Shown in pieces: positions 1 through 12,400 of a stretch of 64,000 bases of DNA; the stretch's first letter is position 1, and every line of letters starts with the position of its first letter. Location: assembly GCF_037893015.1 (NCBI RefSeq), contig NC_133663.1, positions 1,774,878-1,838,877 on the forward strand. Direction: 5' to 3'. The position numbers were made by a program, and so were the translations under genes. Origin of the DNA: Macrotis lagotis (Eukaryota > Chordata > Mammalia > Peramelemorphia > Peramelidae). A model generated the notes under the pieces. The model saw only the letters and a program-made list of their open reading frames with translations, did not search any database and had not been told where the DNA came from.

Positions 1-1540
1 GTTTTCCTTTTTTGTGGACTGGACTAGATGGGGCCTGATGACCAGTCTGGCTTCCCAAATATTATGCTTGCTCTCACCTGTTGGCTCAAGGGCCAAGCAA
101 GAGGCTGGAGCCAGCCTTGGAAGGGCAGTGACTCTCAACTCCAAAGATGGTGGCAGATCCGAGACCCATAAAGCCAGTCAGAGATGTGATCGGGTGGCAG
201 GGACAGCGGAGATGTCCTGGGGTGGGGATGAGGGCCTATGCCCCAGCATCCTAGAGAAAGGGGAAAAAGGCAGCTCCTGCCCAGTGTGAGCCCTGAGGAG
301 TTTCTTTGGAAGGCACCCTGTACTTCGGGGCTTCTCAAGAGTGAAGAGGCACTCATGGTCAGCACCAGGAGCTTGGCAAGAGAGGACCACTGACCACACA
401 GGCCTAGAGGGGCAGAGAGGGCTCAGGAGCCAAGACCTGTAAGAACAAAGCCCCCAGTCTGTGCCCTCCATGAGGAAGTTGGGCTGCCTAGCTCTGAGGG
501 GAGAGAAGTTGCCTCTTTAACCACTCAAAAGTCATTGCTGTCCAAGGTCCTTAGGGTGGTACCATAGACTGAAGGGTTTGTATGGATACCCAGGTGTGAA
601 TATGGGACTCACCAGAATTTGGGGGAAGTGGGGAGGAGCCCCCACTCAGCCATCTGGAAATCATTCCCGTTTCCAAGGTGACTCTTTGGGGGAGACCTTT
701 TAGATGATCTCCTAACAACCCTAGGTTCCCTTCCCTTCCAAGGGAAACCCAGGAGCAGCAGCAACAGTGAACTCTCCACTGGGACCCCCAGAGAGAAGAG
801 AGAATTGTGTCTTTTCTTTATGGGCCTCTAGGACTTCTTCATCATCCCAGACCTGACTGATGCATTTGGTAGCTGCAGGGACTGCACAGGAAGCAGGGGC
901 TCACCCTGCCCCCCCCCCCCAAGGGGCATCCTGACCAAGGTTGAGCTTGAGCTGCATCTGAGTGGGAGCACAGAGATGTGCGGCCTCCCTGAGGCTGAAC
1001 CCGGCCTTAGAAGCCCAAGAGTGGCCAGGCTTAGTGCTCTGGGCCCTGGTGAAAGACAGGTCCCTGATGGTACTATTTGGCAAAGGTCTCTGCATCGTGG
1101 AGGTTTGACCTGCCCCTCACTTGGCATTGACTTGGAGGGTGCTAACTTCCTAGGAAACTGAGGCCTAGAGAGGAGGGGCCCAGAAGACCCCCAGCTAGTA
1201 GAATTCGGGGGTCTTGGCCCCAGCCTCAGCTTCCTCCTGCTGCCTCAGCATGCTACCTCTCTCTGTACCCCTGGGAACAAACCCTGGGAGAGCTAGAGGG
1301 GTGAGGAGGGTGCCTGACTGAGGTGACTGAGGTCTGGGCAATTTCCTGCCCAGGCACAATGGCCTAGCTGAGCCCCGAGCCTCCACCACCAGGCTGGGGA
1401 AGGGCCAGCCTCCAGGAGGGACCAGCTGCCTAGAATGCCCTGGCATTTCCAGAGCCCCAGGCCAGCCATAGACATCGCCCGTCCCCTCAAGGAACAGTAA
1501 CTCTCTTCCTCTGGATCAGTCGCTGTCCCTGCTCTTGTCT
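1..1540. other. 5' intergenic DNA, no gene seen
   Basis: Unique-looking sequence of moderate GC. The reading frames here are short, begin at arbitrary Met codons and show no family I recognise or splice structure. A short GAAACTGAGGCCTAGAGAGG stretch near 1155 resembles the tail of a MIR-type SINE but is too short to call. By human synteny (recalled, not checked) this would be the interval between ZZEF1 and ATP2A3. Confidence 0.5.
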
Positions 1541-1544
1541 GCTT

Positions 1545-1698
1545 CTATCTATATCTCTCACACTCTCTCTGTCTCTGTCTCTGTCTCTCTCTGTCTCTGT
1601 ATGTCTGTCTCTCTCTGTCTTTCTGTCTGTGTCTGTCTGTGTCTGTGTCTGTGTCTGTGTGTCTCTCTCTGCCCTCTCTCTCTCTCTCTGCCTCTCTG

Positions 1699-1759
<61 letters not shown>

Positions 1760-1772
1760 TTGTCTTCTTCCT
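1545..1772. repeat. (TCTCTG/TC)n microsatellite
   Basis: About 230 bases of TCTGTC and TC dinucleotide repeats, ending in a long pure TC run around 1700-1752. The low-complexity open frames on both strands (Ser/Leu/Cys one way, Arg/Glu the other) are artefacts of the repeat. Confidence 0.95.
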
Positions 1773-2472
1773 CACTGGCTCTCTCTTTAGTTATTTTCAT
1801 TGCAATACTTTTTTTCCTAAGAGGCAGCCAAACCTTATGGGCCAGCCTGTCCCAACTGAGAGGAAAGTTGGCAGCTCTGGCTGCCCCACTAGGTGGGACA
1901 TTCTGTGAGGAAGGGCAGTATTTGTAGTTCTGCGGGGGCTCCAGCCAGCCCTGCCCTCCTGGGAGGAACCTCAGTGACCAGCTGTGGGCCCCTCCAGGCT
2001 AAGCAGGGAGTGAGAAGGGGAACCAGCAGGGAGAGGGCCCCCTTCAGGCTCTTGCTCCCTAACTGGGCAAGGATGACAGCCGTGGGGGCTTCAGGAATGG
2101 GTCCCTGGCAGATGGTCCATTCCTGGGACAGTTCCTGCCTAAGATGCCCTTCACGCTTCACGGGGCTGGAAGTGGGGGAGTGGAGACTCCCTGCCCTCCT
2201 CCCTGTTCCCCCTTCCCCTGCATCCCTGCCCAGGTCATTGCTGGGGGGGAGGGCTGGAGCCCAGGACCTGTTCTTGGCAGTGATGATGACCCTGGATGGT
2301 GGCTTCCCTCTCTGAACCCATAAGATGGGGAGGATGAGGCCTATCCTCTTACTTTGGAAGGTCAGGGGAGGGAAACAAGCTTTCCAGGGGATGGTTCCTC
2401 TAAGTCCCTTGAGGGAGGGCTCAGCTATCCCCTCCCACTTAGGGGCCTTTTGCCCCTTGCTAGGACTCAGCT
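1773..2472. other. Intergenic, nothing recognised
   Basis: No repeat head, tail or exon-like segment seen. A 217-residue minus-strand frame crosses it and also runs through the SINE to the right, which argues against coding. Confidence 0.4.
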
Positions 2473-2488
2473 CTAGACACAATCTTTT

Positions 2489-2637
2489 TTTTTTAGGTTT
2501 TTGCAAGACAAATGGGGTCAAGTGACTTGCCCAAGGCCACACAGCTAGGTCATTATTAAGTGTCTGATTCCGGATTTGAACTCAGCTACTCCTGACTCCA
2601 GGGCCCGTGCTCTATCCACTGCACCACCTAGCTGCCC
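2489..2637 (-). mobile_element. tRNA-like marsupial SINE with 16-bp TSD
   Basis: Antisense SINE. It begins with a T-run (tail complement), then the complement of TTGCAAAAACCT, of the GTGTGGCCTTGGGCAAG-type body and of the GAGTTCAAATC tRNA B-box region, ending at AGCTGCCCC. The direct repeat CTAGACACAATCTTTT flanks it perfectly at 2473-2488 and 2638-2653. A 16-bp perfect duplication indicates L1-driven retroposition and a relatively young insertion. Confidence 0.92.
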
Positions 2638-2653
2638 CTAGACACAATCTTTT

Positions 2654-5300
2654 GAGTTGGACATAGAACCGTGACCTTGGGTTCACAAAGACCTTGCTGG
2701 TCAGAGAGCCTTAGTTTCCCCACTGGCCTGCATTTCCCACCTCACAAGTTCTAATGTGCTCTAGAATGTTGCATTAGGGGAGGCCCAGGCTGGGGTTGCA
2801 GGCTCTGTCCTGTGGGTCCCCCAGACTGGAAGCCAGGACACTGTCTGCCCCCTCTGCCTCGGGGCTTGGGATCCAATCCTGGACCTGGGTCCAGGAGCCG
2901 GTCCCTTAGCCCTCTGGGTCTGGAATGGAACAGTCACTTCTGCCCAAGCCCGCCATCCTCATGATGGAGGCCAGAGAGAGCCGAGCACCTCCTGTGGTCC
3001 GAGTATTGGGAGAGAGGAGACCAGGTAGAAGTGCTGAGGTGATGAGGACCCAATAGAACTGGCAGCTGACTGGCCACACGGGAGAGGAAAGGATGAGGAG
3101 GTGAGGGTAGGGCTGAAAACACAGGCTCCCCAAAATCATGGGTCCTTGTCAAAAGCAGGGAATGGGGAAGGACTGAGATTTGGTGGGGTGAGGAGGGGCC
3201 TATTGTGCCCTAAGCTTCACCAAGACTCCCCTGATCTAAGACAGTAAATGGGTGACCATGAATGAATGAAGTGAATGCCCTTGTTTTCCTGATGCCAGTC
3301 ACATCTGTATGAATTTGGACAGTGCCTAGCTATAGTCTGACCTACTCACTTCTGGATGGGGCCTGCCTCTCCATTTCCTGAGGGTCCCCTTCACCCACTG
3401 GGGCACAAGTCAGGAGGGAAGGCCTCCCACCTGGGGGTGGGAATTGTTATAAATGGCTGGTGAAGACTTAGTCCTGAGTGATTAAAATGGATTTTCATGA
3501 AGAAGTCCCAATTAAAAGGCACACCTCTCTCAAGGGGGGAGAGGGGCCAGGAATCCCTTGCACTTTGAGGGGCTCTGTTCCTCCCCCTCGTGCCAGTCAT
3601 TGGCTGAGGTCACAAGCTAGTTGATATGTTGGTCCCCATATGTTTCCCCCGCCCTACTCATTATACTAATGAGCAAAACAGGAGCAGGCGCAAAGGAGAA
3701 GGGTGAAGACCCTGAGTTACCTTGGAACTAGGTGGGGCAATCTCATCAGTTTTTGAGGAGATGGAGGCTAGTCTTTTATCTTAACTCAGTACCTGCCCAT
3801 AGGCACCACTCTAGGCAGACCCCAGTCTTTGGCACATGAACTCACAATTCTCCCTTCACATTCTTGTGATATGCCTCACAGGCAGGTCCTGGCAGCCTCC
3901 TACACCTGCAAGCTGGCAGGGGTCCCTGTGGCACAGGCCAGCCCCAAGGAGGAGGGGGATTGGCCTTGGGAGCCACTCATGGTCAACCTTCTCTTCCTCA
4001 ACCTGCCAGGCTGCTCACTGCCAGACTGGCCCAGTGGTGGTGGACTCAGGTCAGGGAGATGTGTCTGGGGGCGGCAGACTGCCCAACAGGCTTAGTCGGA
4101 AGCTGGCCATCGGATTCATTTTCCATGGGTGTGTTTGGGATACAAATCACTCCCATTTGCAAGGCAAAGGAGCAGATCTCCCCAGCCCCCCCACTCCTGA
4201 TGGGCCGGGGTTCGGAAGTCAGCCAGCAGCCACAAAGGGACAACAGAGTCATTGGGCCCCAGAGGAAATCCATTGTGGCCCCTGGATGAAGATGGACAGC
4301 CATCTCTTTGGGCTAGGGCGCGTGATGTGGAGGCAGAAGTGGGGTTCCTGAGCCTCAAACCTTGAACCCACACAGCAGGCGTTATCTTTCCCTTAAATCT
4401 TCTCTTCTTGACCTCAGGCACCCCCAGTTCCTTCAGCTGTCTCGGACACAGGTCCCTCCAGCCTGCTTGGCCTCCCCTGGAAACTGCCCAGCTCATTCAT
4501 ATCCTTCCTAAAATATGGGACCTGCATCCAGCTGGAGTAAGGGGTGACCAACACAGGGCCAAGACAGAGACAGAAAGGCAGAGACAGAGAAAAAGAGACA
4601 GAGATAGACAGACAGAGACAGAGAGAGACACAGAGACGGAATGTATAACAGCAGACAGAGAAACAGGGACAGGGAGAGATAGAGGCAGAGAGACAGATCA
4701 TGGATCAAACACATCCTTCATATCACGTCCTGTGGTCAGGCCTAAGAATAAAAATTCCAGAGCCCTGGTCCCTGCCTGCCCTCTAGGAATGACATCTTAT
4801 TGGGGGAAGACACAAGAAGTGGCCAGGTTGGGCAAATTAAAGCAGAGCTCCTATCTCAGAGCCCAGGGTCCCAGGGCTGCTCCAGGTCCTGTTGGGAGGA
4901 GGATGAGGAGGATTTGTGGCCTCCTTTGTCCTGGACTCTCAGATTCTCTCTCTCATTTCATTCATTCATTCATTCATTCTTTTTACAAGTATTCCTTCTC
5001 TATGACTCCTCCAGCCTCTCCTCCTATCACAGAATAATATTAACCATGAAGAAAACAAACAAAACAAACAAAAGATCCTCCTCCCAAGCCCCAGTAATCT
5101 CAGGAAACAAAGTTCAGTGTTGGTTAGGGCAAGAAGCTTCTCCTGATGGGGTAGGGGTGGCCTCCTGTTCCTGGCGGCCAATGGCTTCAGCTCAACCATT
5201 AGAAACCCCGTCTTGTTTTTAGTCAATGGCCTTACCTGGTCATTGAAATGTTGGTTCTTTGAGGCCTTTTATTCCTGCCAAAAGCCAACTGAAACATCGG
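2654..5300. other. Intergenic, nothing recognised apart from simple repeats
   Basis: No gene seen. It contains the CAGAGA-rich microsatellite listed separately, an (ATTC)n run near 4962-4980 and an (AAAC)n run near 5050-5074. Confidence 0.4.
4561..4702. repeat. (GACAGA)n imperfect microsatellite
   Basis: About 140 bases of GACAGA/CAGAGA hexamer-like repeats with scattered substitutions. The Arg/Asp/Thr-rich frame through it is repeat-derived. Confidence 0.9.
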
Positions 5301-5319
5301 GGTGGGGTGGGGGGAGTCT

Positions 5320-6942
5320 GAAGGAGGGAGGGAGCATTGACCACTGGGGAAGGATGAGGTTAGGAAAGGGCTTCAGGGGGAGGTGGCACCTGAGTTTAGA
5401 AGAGAAGGGAGTTCAGGATTCGGAAGAGGGCAATGAGCAAGGACACTGGATCACTGAGAAGGAGAGGGGGAGGAGTATGAGATAAATTTGGGAAGGAAAG
5501 GTGGAGGGCCTTGAATGTCAAGCTAAAGAGTTGTGTGTTGTGGATGGAAAGCCCCTGAAGGTTTTTGAGATAGAGGATGCTGTGGTCAGATTATTTTACC
5601 AGCTGTGGGGAGGATGGAGACCAGGGAGGATCCTCTTGCAATAGTCAGATGAGGATAAAAACAGGGTGGCAGCCACACTGAAGGAAGAAAGCAGACAGTT
5701 GGGAGGCCTGTCATGCAGGTAGACTTGGCAAGATTAGGCAGCCAGTCATGTACGTGAGGAAGGAGGGAAAAGGCTGAATCAGGTCTGACTGGTCAGATGG
5801 TGGTGCCCTCGACAGAGAGAATCTCTCCTGAGAAAAAGAGACCAGTGAGGCTGAGAGTCAGATTGCAGAAGGGAGGGAGGGAAGGGACAAAGCAAGGCCA
5901 CGGGGCAGCCCCATTAGTGGGCAGTCCCATTGATCGGAGCTGGCTAGTGCCAGGGCAGTGCTGTAAGGCACACGGACAGCGGCTCAGGGCCCTGGGGAGG
6001 GGCTATCTCTCCCCCCACCTTCCCTTCGCTGAGGGCTCCACTCAAGGCAGAGTCCCAGAAGGAAGGCAGAAGCATGCTGAAGGGAGACATCCTGTCTTCT
6101 AGAGGCTGGAAAAGCAGGAGAGATATTAGGGGAGTTAGGGAGTCGCTGTAGTTCACTGAATAGGAGGTAACATGGTCAGACCTACATTTAGGAAAATCAC
6201 TTTGGCAGCGGAGTGGAGAATGGACTGGTGTGGGGAGGGCCTTGGGGCAGGTGGACACCCCCTGCAGGCCTAGTCCAGGTGGGAGGTGACGAGGGTCTGT
6301 ACCAGGTGGGGACAGAGGTGAACCTGATGTTGTTCAAAAGTGAAATCGATACCATATTGGGTCTGGGGGCGAGGAGTCCAGGATGAGGCCTGGGTTGTAA
6401 GCCTGGGAGGATGGGGGTGCTCTCTGTAGAAATAGGGAAGACTGGAGGGGGAAGGTTGAGGGACATGTTGGGCTTCAGATGTCTCCTGGATGGGGCGGCT
6501 AGGTGGCGCAGTGGGTAGAGCACCGGCCCTGGAGTCAGGAGTCCCTGGGTTCAAATCCGACCTCAAATACTTAATAACGACCTAGCCGTGTGGCCTTGGG
6601 CAAGCCACTTATCCTCATTGCCTTGCCAAAAAAAAAAACCCCCAAAAAAAACCCCTCAGATGTCTCCTGGGCATCCAGAGTGAGATGTGTGAATGACAGC
6701 TGGAGATGAGAGAGTACAGGGGTCAGCAGAAAGGTTGGAGCAGGTGAGGTGGATCCTCTGAGGAGCCAGGAAGCAGCTGGGCCAGGTGAGGAGCCAGTGC
6801 AGTGGCACCGTCCTCATGCCCAGCTGAGCAGCCCATGGAGCAGAGGTAGATGATCCTTCAGAATGTCTGACCAGCTGAGGAGCAGAGCAGCCCATTTATC
6901 CCTGATACCACATCCCACAGTGAACTTCATGAGGACCTTTAG
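5320..6942. repeat. Ancient interspersed repeat block, interrupted by a SINE
   Basis: Purine-rich DNA carrying phrases that recur elsewhere in the window (54.3-54.9 kb): GAGGTGGCACCTGAG, GGGCCTTGAATGTCAAGC, CATGGTCAGACC followed by AAAATCACTTTGGCAGC, and GTGGAGAATGGACTGG. These phrases belong to an old mammalian interspersed repeat that I take to be of CR1/L3 type, though the family name is uncertain. The young SINE at 6490-6655 has inserted into it. No coding potential seen. Confidence 0.5.
6490..6655 (+). mobile_element. tRNA-like marsupial SINE with 15-bp TSD
   Basis: Sense copy with head GGGGCGGCTAGGTGGCGCAG, B-box-like GGGTTCAAATCC, body GTGTGGCCTTGGGCAAG and an A/C-rich tail. The perfect direct repeat TCAGATGTCTCCTGG flanks it at 6475-6489 and 6656-6670. 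The intact head, long tail and exact duplication suggest a young insertion. Confidence 0.93.
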
Positions 6943-6956
6943 AGAAAGGAAGGTCA

Positions 6957-7085
6957 GGGGGCAGCTAGGTGGCACAGTGGATAGAGCACTGACCCTGAAA
7001 TCAGGAGGACCTGAGTTCAAATCTGACCTCAGACATCGGATAATTGCCTAGCTGTGTTGCTTAACTCCACTGCCTTGGAAAAAAA
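6957..7085 (+). mobile_element. tRNA-like marsupial SINE, internally deleted
   Basis: Sense copy starting GGGGCAGCTAGGTGGCACAG and containing GAGTTCAAATCTGACCTC. The segment between CTAGCTGTGT and GCTTAACTCC lacks the usual GGCCTTGGGCAAGCCA stretch. Flanked by the perfect 14-bp repeat AGAAAGGAAGGTCA at 6943-6956 and 7086-7099. Confidence 0.92.
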
Positions 7086-7099
7086 AGAAAGGAAGGTCA

Positions 7100-10000
7100 C
7101 TGAGGGTGACTGAGAGGCTTGGTCAGGTGTGGATCTCAGTCGCACCATCCATGATGTTTTTGTTCTTTCTTTCCCTCATGGACTCTGGGTATAATTGTGT
7201 TGAGTTTGGGGAAGAACAACTTTTCTTTGTCATTTGAGGAAATGCTTTTGCTAAAGGACTGAGTCTCCTGGCTGATGATTAGGAGAAAGCATACTTATGG
7301 GGGCTCATGAGAGAGATTGAGCAAACTAGTCGTTCACAGGTTACCTCAAAACCCCTGGAAGGAATAGCAGCTGCCCCTCTGGGGGTCCACCTGCAAACAC
7401 CAGTGTGGGGAGGGTTCCTCAGCTCCTAGGACCTTCTCCTTCAGTGGCCTCTTCCAGTTTAGAATCGATGCTCAGAAAGCAACCTGGGGGTGGGGGGGTC
7501 TGTCTTTTGTGTTCTAAATCTTGAGTTTGTGTAAAGGCAATAAACAACTGTCCTATTCCTGATCTGCCTTAGTCTTCACATGTACTCTTTGCACTCTCTC
7601 TTGGGGAGACCTTGGACCCAAGACCACCCTGAGACTTTGAGTGATTTTTCCACAGGAAGGACTAAAAGGAGCCAAAGGGCCTGAGCCCTCTCTTTGGAAG
7701 GCAGGATTTGAACCTGATCCCTGGGAGCTAGTACCAGATATCTGCGGCACTGGTCTGCTGTTAGAACTCTATAAGCACCTGTCGTGTCCCCACAATGGAA
7801 TAGAGGCCCTCCTTTTTGTCCCATGTCCCAGGGCCCAACCCAGGCCTTTAATCCATGCCTGTCTCTTTGTATGACCCATACTCTCTGTCCCTTTTGTAGA
7901 GGCCTCCAACAAAGGAAGGGGCTCCAGAAGCTTGGCCCCTGCCATGGGCCCTTGTCTTATCAGCCACAGCTAAACTAGAATCTCTTGGAGGGGAGGCTTC
8001 AGTGCCACAAGCCCCTATTCAGGAGACATTTCCAGAAGCCAACTGCTCCCAGAATGTCCAGAGGCCCAGATAGTGTCTGGATCTCACAGGGAGGATGTGG
8101 GACAGGGCCCTGGAAGGTCTCTTTGCTCCGGGCTCTTGATTACTCTTTTGGCCTGTCCTTCTTGGTTGGCCCTCCCAGGGCAGCAGAAACAACAACCCCC
8201 TGAACGGGGGTCTACTCAATGTGGAGGGGGCAGGGGGTGAACCACCTCTTGTTCTTCCTGAACTGAAACAAGCTTGGCCTATCTCTCTTTCCCCCACTCT
8301 GGCTCCTTGCTCTGCCCCATGAGCTCTGGGGGCCTCAGTGGAGCAGCAGGAAGGCCCCGGAGATGGCCCTGAGGGCTCAGCAGCCACCCGGGCCACAAGA
8401 TCTTGTGTGACAAGGCTGACCTTTCCAGGCTGCCGGGGAGATAAGCAGCCAGGCCCAGAGCCCAGCAGCTTCCTCCTTTTGGCTCTGAGCTCTCAGAAGG
8501 GACAGAAAGTCCTGGGGAGCTGGTGGGGAGGGTGTGACCAGCAGCAAGGAAGGGCCTGGGCTGCCCAGACTTTCACTGTTTACTAGTGTCCATGGTGATC
8601 AAAGGAGGAAACTATGGAAATGAAGGTGGACTTAGCAGCCTGTTTTGCATTCAGGGCTCCAGGTCCATGACTAGTAGGCTGCTGGCTGGGACCTAGGAGG
8701 CCTGGGTTCTCTGTTGAGGGCCCCAGGTGGGGGACGGGTGAAGCACAAGAGCCAGACTCCAGTCCCATCTCTGACCTGACTTCCAGAGACACACCCTTCC
8801 CCATCAGTAAAATGGAGATGATGCCTCAACAATTCCCGGTGGGCAATGTGGCGTTGTGGGACTCAGACTGAGGACGGAGCCAGTCTGTGGGAGTGGGAGG
8901 CCCTTTTGCTTGCCTTCTGTCAGGGAGGGCCACTTGACTTCTTTCCTCTCTGAGGGAGTCCGGGAGCTGGGGCTGGGAGTTGGTGGGCAAGGGCAATCAA
9001 GGGCTAGCTCCCAGCCCTGTGTGGTAGTCTGGCTCAGGTCGCTCCCAAGGAAGGCCCAGAGGAAAGGGCCGTTTTGTGGTTTCATTGGATTCCCACCCTA
9101 GTGCCTTCAAGCAAGGAGGACCAAGCTGGCAGGACATTGGCTATTCCTTGCTTGGAAGGGTCTAAGTAGAAAGAATTACAGAGAGAAGAATGGAGGAAGG
9201 GAAGGAAGGAAACCGCAACCCTTCAGAGCCACGTTGTAGTATCCGATTTGGGTCCATGAGGGACTGTCTTTCGATGACTTGTCCTTGTCATCAATGAAGG
9301 CTCCCAAGGAGGGGAGGGGGGTGTGGATGGGCTTCCCTCCCTCTACACCAGCTTTTGCTCACTTGCACGGCAGGTGGAGAGAAGGTCAGAAGCCAGTGGC
9401 TTTTCCAATTCTCACCTCCAACCCTCTCTAGGCGGGAAAATGGAGGCACGAGGGATGTTCTAATGCTAAGTCAGAGTTGTCTCATGGTCAGAGCAGAGCA
9501 AAGTGACTCTCTGTGGTTTTCTCCAGCATGCTCCAGGAGAACAGAAGCTCCAGGGGCAGAGATGGGTTTGCTATTGTCCTTGTACTCCTGGCCCCAGCAG
9601 TGTCTACACAGTCACCTAATAAAGGATAAAGAAATGGACTATTCTGTGGATTGCAATCAGGGGATTGGCTTCAGGAGTGGCCCAAAGCTCTTGAGAAGAG
9701 TGGGAGATCCAAGGTGCTTGAAGTCTGGGAGGAAATAGAGGGACAAGGGGTGACCTGATGCTCAGGGATCAAGTATGGATACAGGCCACCAAAGGTTCCA
9801 ACAGCTGCCAAGGTGCCAAGGTTCAACAGAGGGAACCCTTGAATCTCTTGTTGTGAACAACTTGGAGTGTTTATTCCCTCAACCTCCCAGCTCAGCCATG
9901 CCCAGGCCTGGACATCTGGGGACCCAAGGAAGCCTTGGAAATGAGTCCCTGGGGATGGATCTGCCTTCCTTGCTCCTAGCTAATTTGGCCATTTCTCTCT

Positions 10001-10639
10001 GGGTCATGTCTTCTTTATTTGGTTTCCTCCTGTATCATCTTCACTTCTCTTTCTTTCTTGCTTCCCTACACAAGACACAGATTCCTGCCCTCTGGTCAAA
10101 GGAATGAAAGGGGGGGGGGGGGATGGAGTTCAGCAAAACTATGCGACACATTGACAGAATCTAATAAGGAAGGCGATGTTCCACACCCAGAGCCTCCCAC
10201 TTTCATAAAGAAGAGAGGAGGTGCATTTTCTCCTCTTTCTTTGGGGCCAAACTTGCTTATCCTAATTTCACAGGATTCACTTTCCTGTCAGTTCTGTGTT
10301 CTGTTTCCATTCGAGTCTGGGGGAGGGGTGTGGGGCGCTGCTTCCCTGGTTCTGCTTGCTTAGTCTCAGTTAGTCCCAGACTTTCTTCTCCAGCTTCTCT
10401 GAATTCTTCAACTTTCATCCCCTTCTTTCTTACCATAGAATTGTTGTTTCTTCATTCATTCTCTCTCTTCATTCATTCTTTCTGGTCGTAGAGAAAGATG
10501 CCTTATGTCACTTCATCCTGTCTTCTGTGGGTCTATGTTTATTCTGCTTCTTGCATCTTCAGACCCTCCCTACTGGCCTCAATATTGCTCACATGCCATC
10601 TGGGGTCTCCCTGAAGACCAAGCCAAAGCCTCCACCAGG
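7100..10639. other. Intergenic, no gene recognised
   Basis: About 3.5 kb without a recognisable exon. Around 7400-7578 a segment starting TGTGGGGAGG carries AATAAA at about 7538 and ends in TCTTCA, which is faintly reminiscent of a solo LTR but unsupported. Poly-G (near 10110) and (TTCATTC)n runs occur. MIR-like scraps (CAGTAAAATGGAGATGATG near 8805) are present. Confidence 0.35.
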
Positions 10640-11062
10640 CATCATACTTTTTAAGCTTTTTGAAAATGTTATTTTATTTTCTGTTTTCCAATTCCATGCA
10701 AAGTTCATTTTCAACATTCAATCATTTACAAGTTTCTGAGTTCCACATTTTTCCACCACCCTCCCTTGCCTCCTCCCCCACCATGGCAGCAAAGGATCTG
10801 GTATGGATGTATAATTGTCATGGACATATTTCCATAGTAGTCATGTTGTGAGAGAAGAATCAGCACTAAAGGGGAAAAAATAGGAAAGACAAACAAGCAT
10901 AAAAGTTTTAAAAAGCCAACACCGTCCACTTTGCTCTGCATTCAGACTCTGTAGTTTTTTCTCTGGATTGTCCATGGTCACTGAAGTGTTGAGAGGATCA
11001 TTGTATGATGAGTTGGCATCCATGATAGCTGATCATCTCACAGTGTTGTTTACCCGGTTATC
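10640..11062 (-). mobile_element. L1 3'-end fragment, antisense
   Basis: Starts with a T-rich segment then TTCCAATTCCATGCAAAG, TTTTCAACATTCA and a CCACCATGGCAGC segment. The order and wording parallel the antisense L1 3' ends at 53025-53698 and 59314-59420 in this window. A 5'-truncated L1 3' untranslated region is the best reading. It is diverged and hence moderately old. Confidence 0.7.
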
Positions 11063-11514
11063 TTTTGACCTAGTTCAGCTCAGGAGTTTGATACTTTGGG
11101 TATATCTATATGAAATAAAGAAGTAATCAGAGAAAAGTAAAAGAATGGGTTTGAAGAAATGAGGGACAAGATGAGAATGGATAGTTTGGGTGACAAGGTC
11201 AGTCTTACAGCTCTTTTAGCCCCTAGTCTCAGCTGGGAGTTACCACACCTGAGTATAAGCAACCAAAGCCAGGCTAATGTGAACTTGCAATCCTTTGACT
11301 TCCTCTGTATCTATTTGGCAGTAACAGTCATAAAAATCAAATTTCCTTGACTTTTCCCAAGTATTCCATCTATGCTGATGACTCCCTACTCATAAATCTC
11401 CCCAATTTTAAAACTAAAACCTTTCCCTTGACCCTGTTACTACCTCGAGCCACCCTTGTTCTCCTTCCAATCTTCCAGAAAGAGGGATCTGATCATTTCA
11501 TTTCATCTCTCTGA

Positions 11515-11652
11515 GTCTCTGGCAATCTGACTTCTTGGTAAAGTGGAGAGAACATGTTTAAATCCTGACTCTGACCTCTGTGTGTGACTGACCTTGAACA
11601 AGTCACCCACCCTCTCTGTGCCGTAGTGTCCTCTCTAAAATGAGGGGAGGGC
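11515..11652 (+). repeat. MIR-type SINE, sense
   Basis: Shows the MIR core order: a head resembling GGTAAAGTGGAGAGAACATG, AAATCCTGACTCTGACC, TGACCTTGAACAAGTCACCC, then CTCTCTGTGCCGTAGTGTCCTC and TCTAAAATGAGGGG. It is diverged, as expected for an ancient mammalian MIR. Confidence 0.7.
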
Positions 11653-11659
11653 CCAAAGA

Positions 11660-12400
11660 ACAATAAAACTGATCATACCCTTTGACCCAGCAATACCAAT
11701 ACTAGGTCTATAACCAGAAGAAATCATCAACAATGGAAAAAAGTCCCACATGTTCCAAAATATTCCTAGCAGCTCTTTTTGTAAAGTGGCAAAGAATTAG
11801 AATTGAGGGGATGCCCACCCATTGGGGAATGGCCGAACAAGTTATGGGACATGAATACTATGGAATATTACTGTTCTATAAGAAACCATAAATGGTCGGA
11901 CTCTAGAGAAGCATGGAATGAATTCCAGGATCTGATGCTGATGGAAGGAGCAGAACCAAGAGAACAATGTACACAATAAGAAAATTGTGAGGTGATCAAC
12001 CCTGATGGATGCAGCTCCTCCCAGCAGTTCAGAGAGCTAGCTCAACCCTGTTAGACCTGCTATGGACAATGCTATCCCATCTAGAGGAAGAAAAACAAAG
12101 CAAAAGGAAAAACAAAACAAAGCCCTTCAGAATCTGATGAACACACTACATTCACTTTTTAAAGAAAATCTCTCTTATGTATTTCTTTCCCTTAATCCCA
12201 ATTTTTTATACCGAAAATGACTAATCTGCAAACATGCTTAACACAAATGTGGATGACTGTTCACCGCTGAGGGGAGGGGGTGGGAAGGAGGATGGGAGGA
12301 AATTTTGTAACATAAAAATATACATAGGCATATGGATGAATGTTGAAAAACTTTGTATTTGGAAAAACATGTATTTGGAAAAATAAAACCAATGAGAAAA
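11660..12400 (+). mobile_element. L1 3' end, 5'-truncated, sense
   Basis: Contains the characteristic 3' portion of marsupial L1: CCTTTGACCCAGCAATACC, ATTCCTAGCAGCTCTTTTTG, CCCATTGGGGAATGGC, TATGGAATATTACTGTTCTATAAG, GGAGCAGAACCAAGAGAAC, and a terminal segment ending in A-rich sequence near 12395. The copy at 53025-53698 shows the same phrases in reverse complement. No intact ORF2. Confidence 0.85.

Noticed and set aside
1545-1775. Cys/Val/Ser- and Arg/Glu-rich frames in CT/GA microsatellites (also at 26900 and 46993)
   Set aside because: Direct translation of dinucleotide and hexanucleotide repeats; no coding evidence.
6490-6655. tRNA gene suggested by the A/B-box-like sequences in the SINEs
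   Set aside because: The copies have a SINE tail, target-site duplications and many dispersed relatives in the window; no full cloverleaf was recognised.
7400-7578. Segment with AATAAA and TG...CA-like ends, possibly a solo LTR
   Set aside because: No flanking duplication, no matching second copy and no family similarity that I can name; left as unassigned intergenic DNA.
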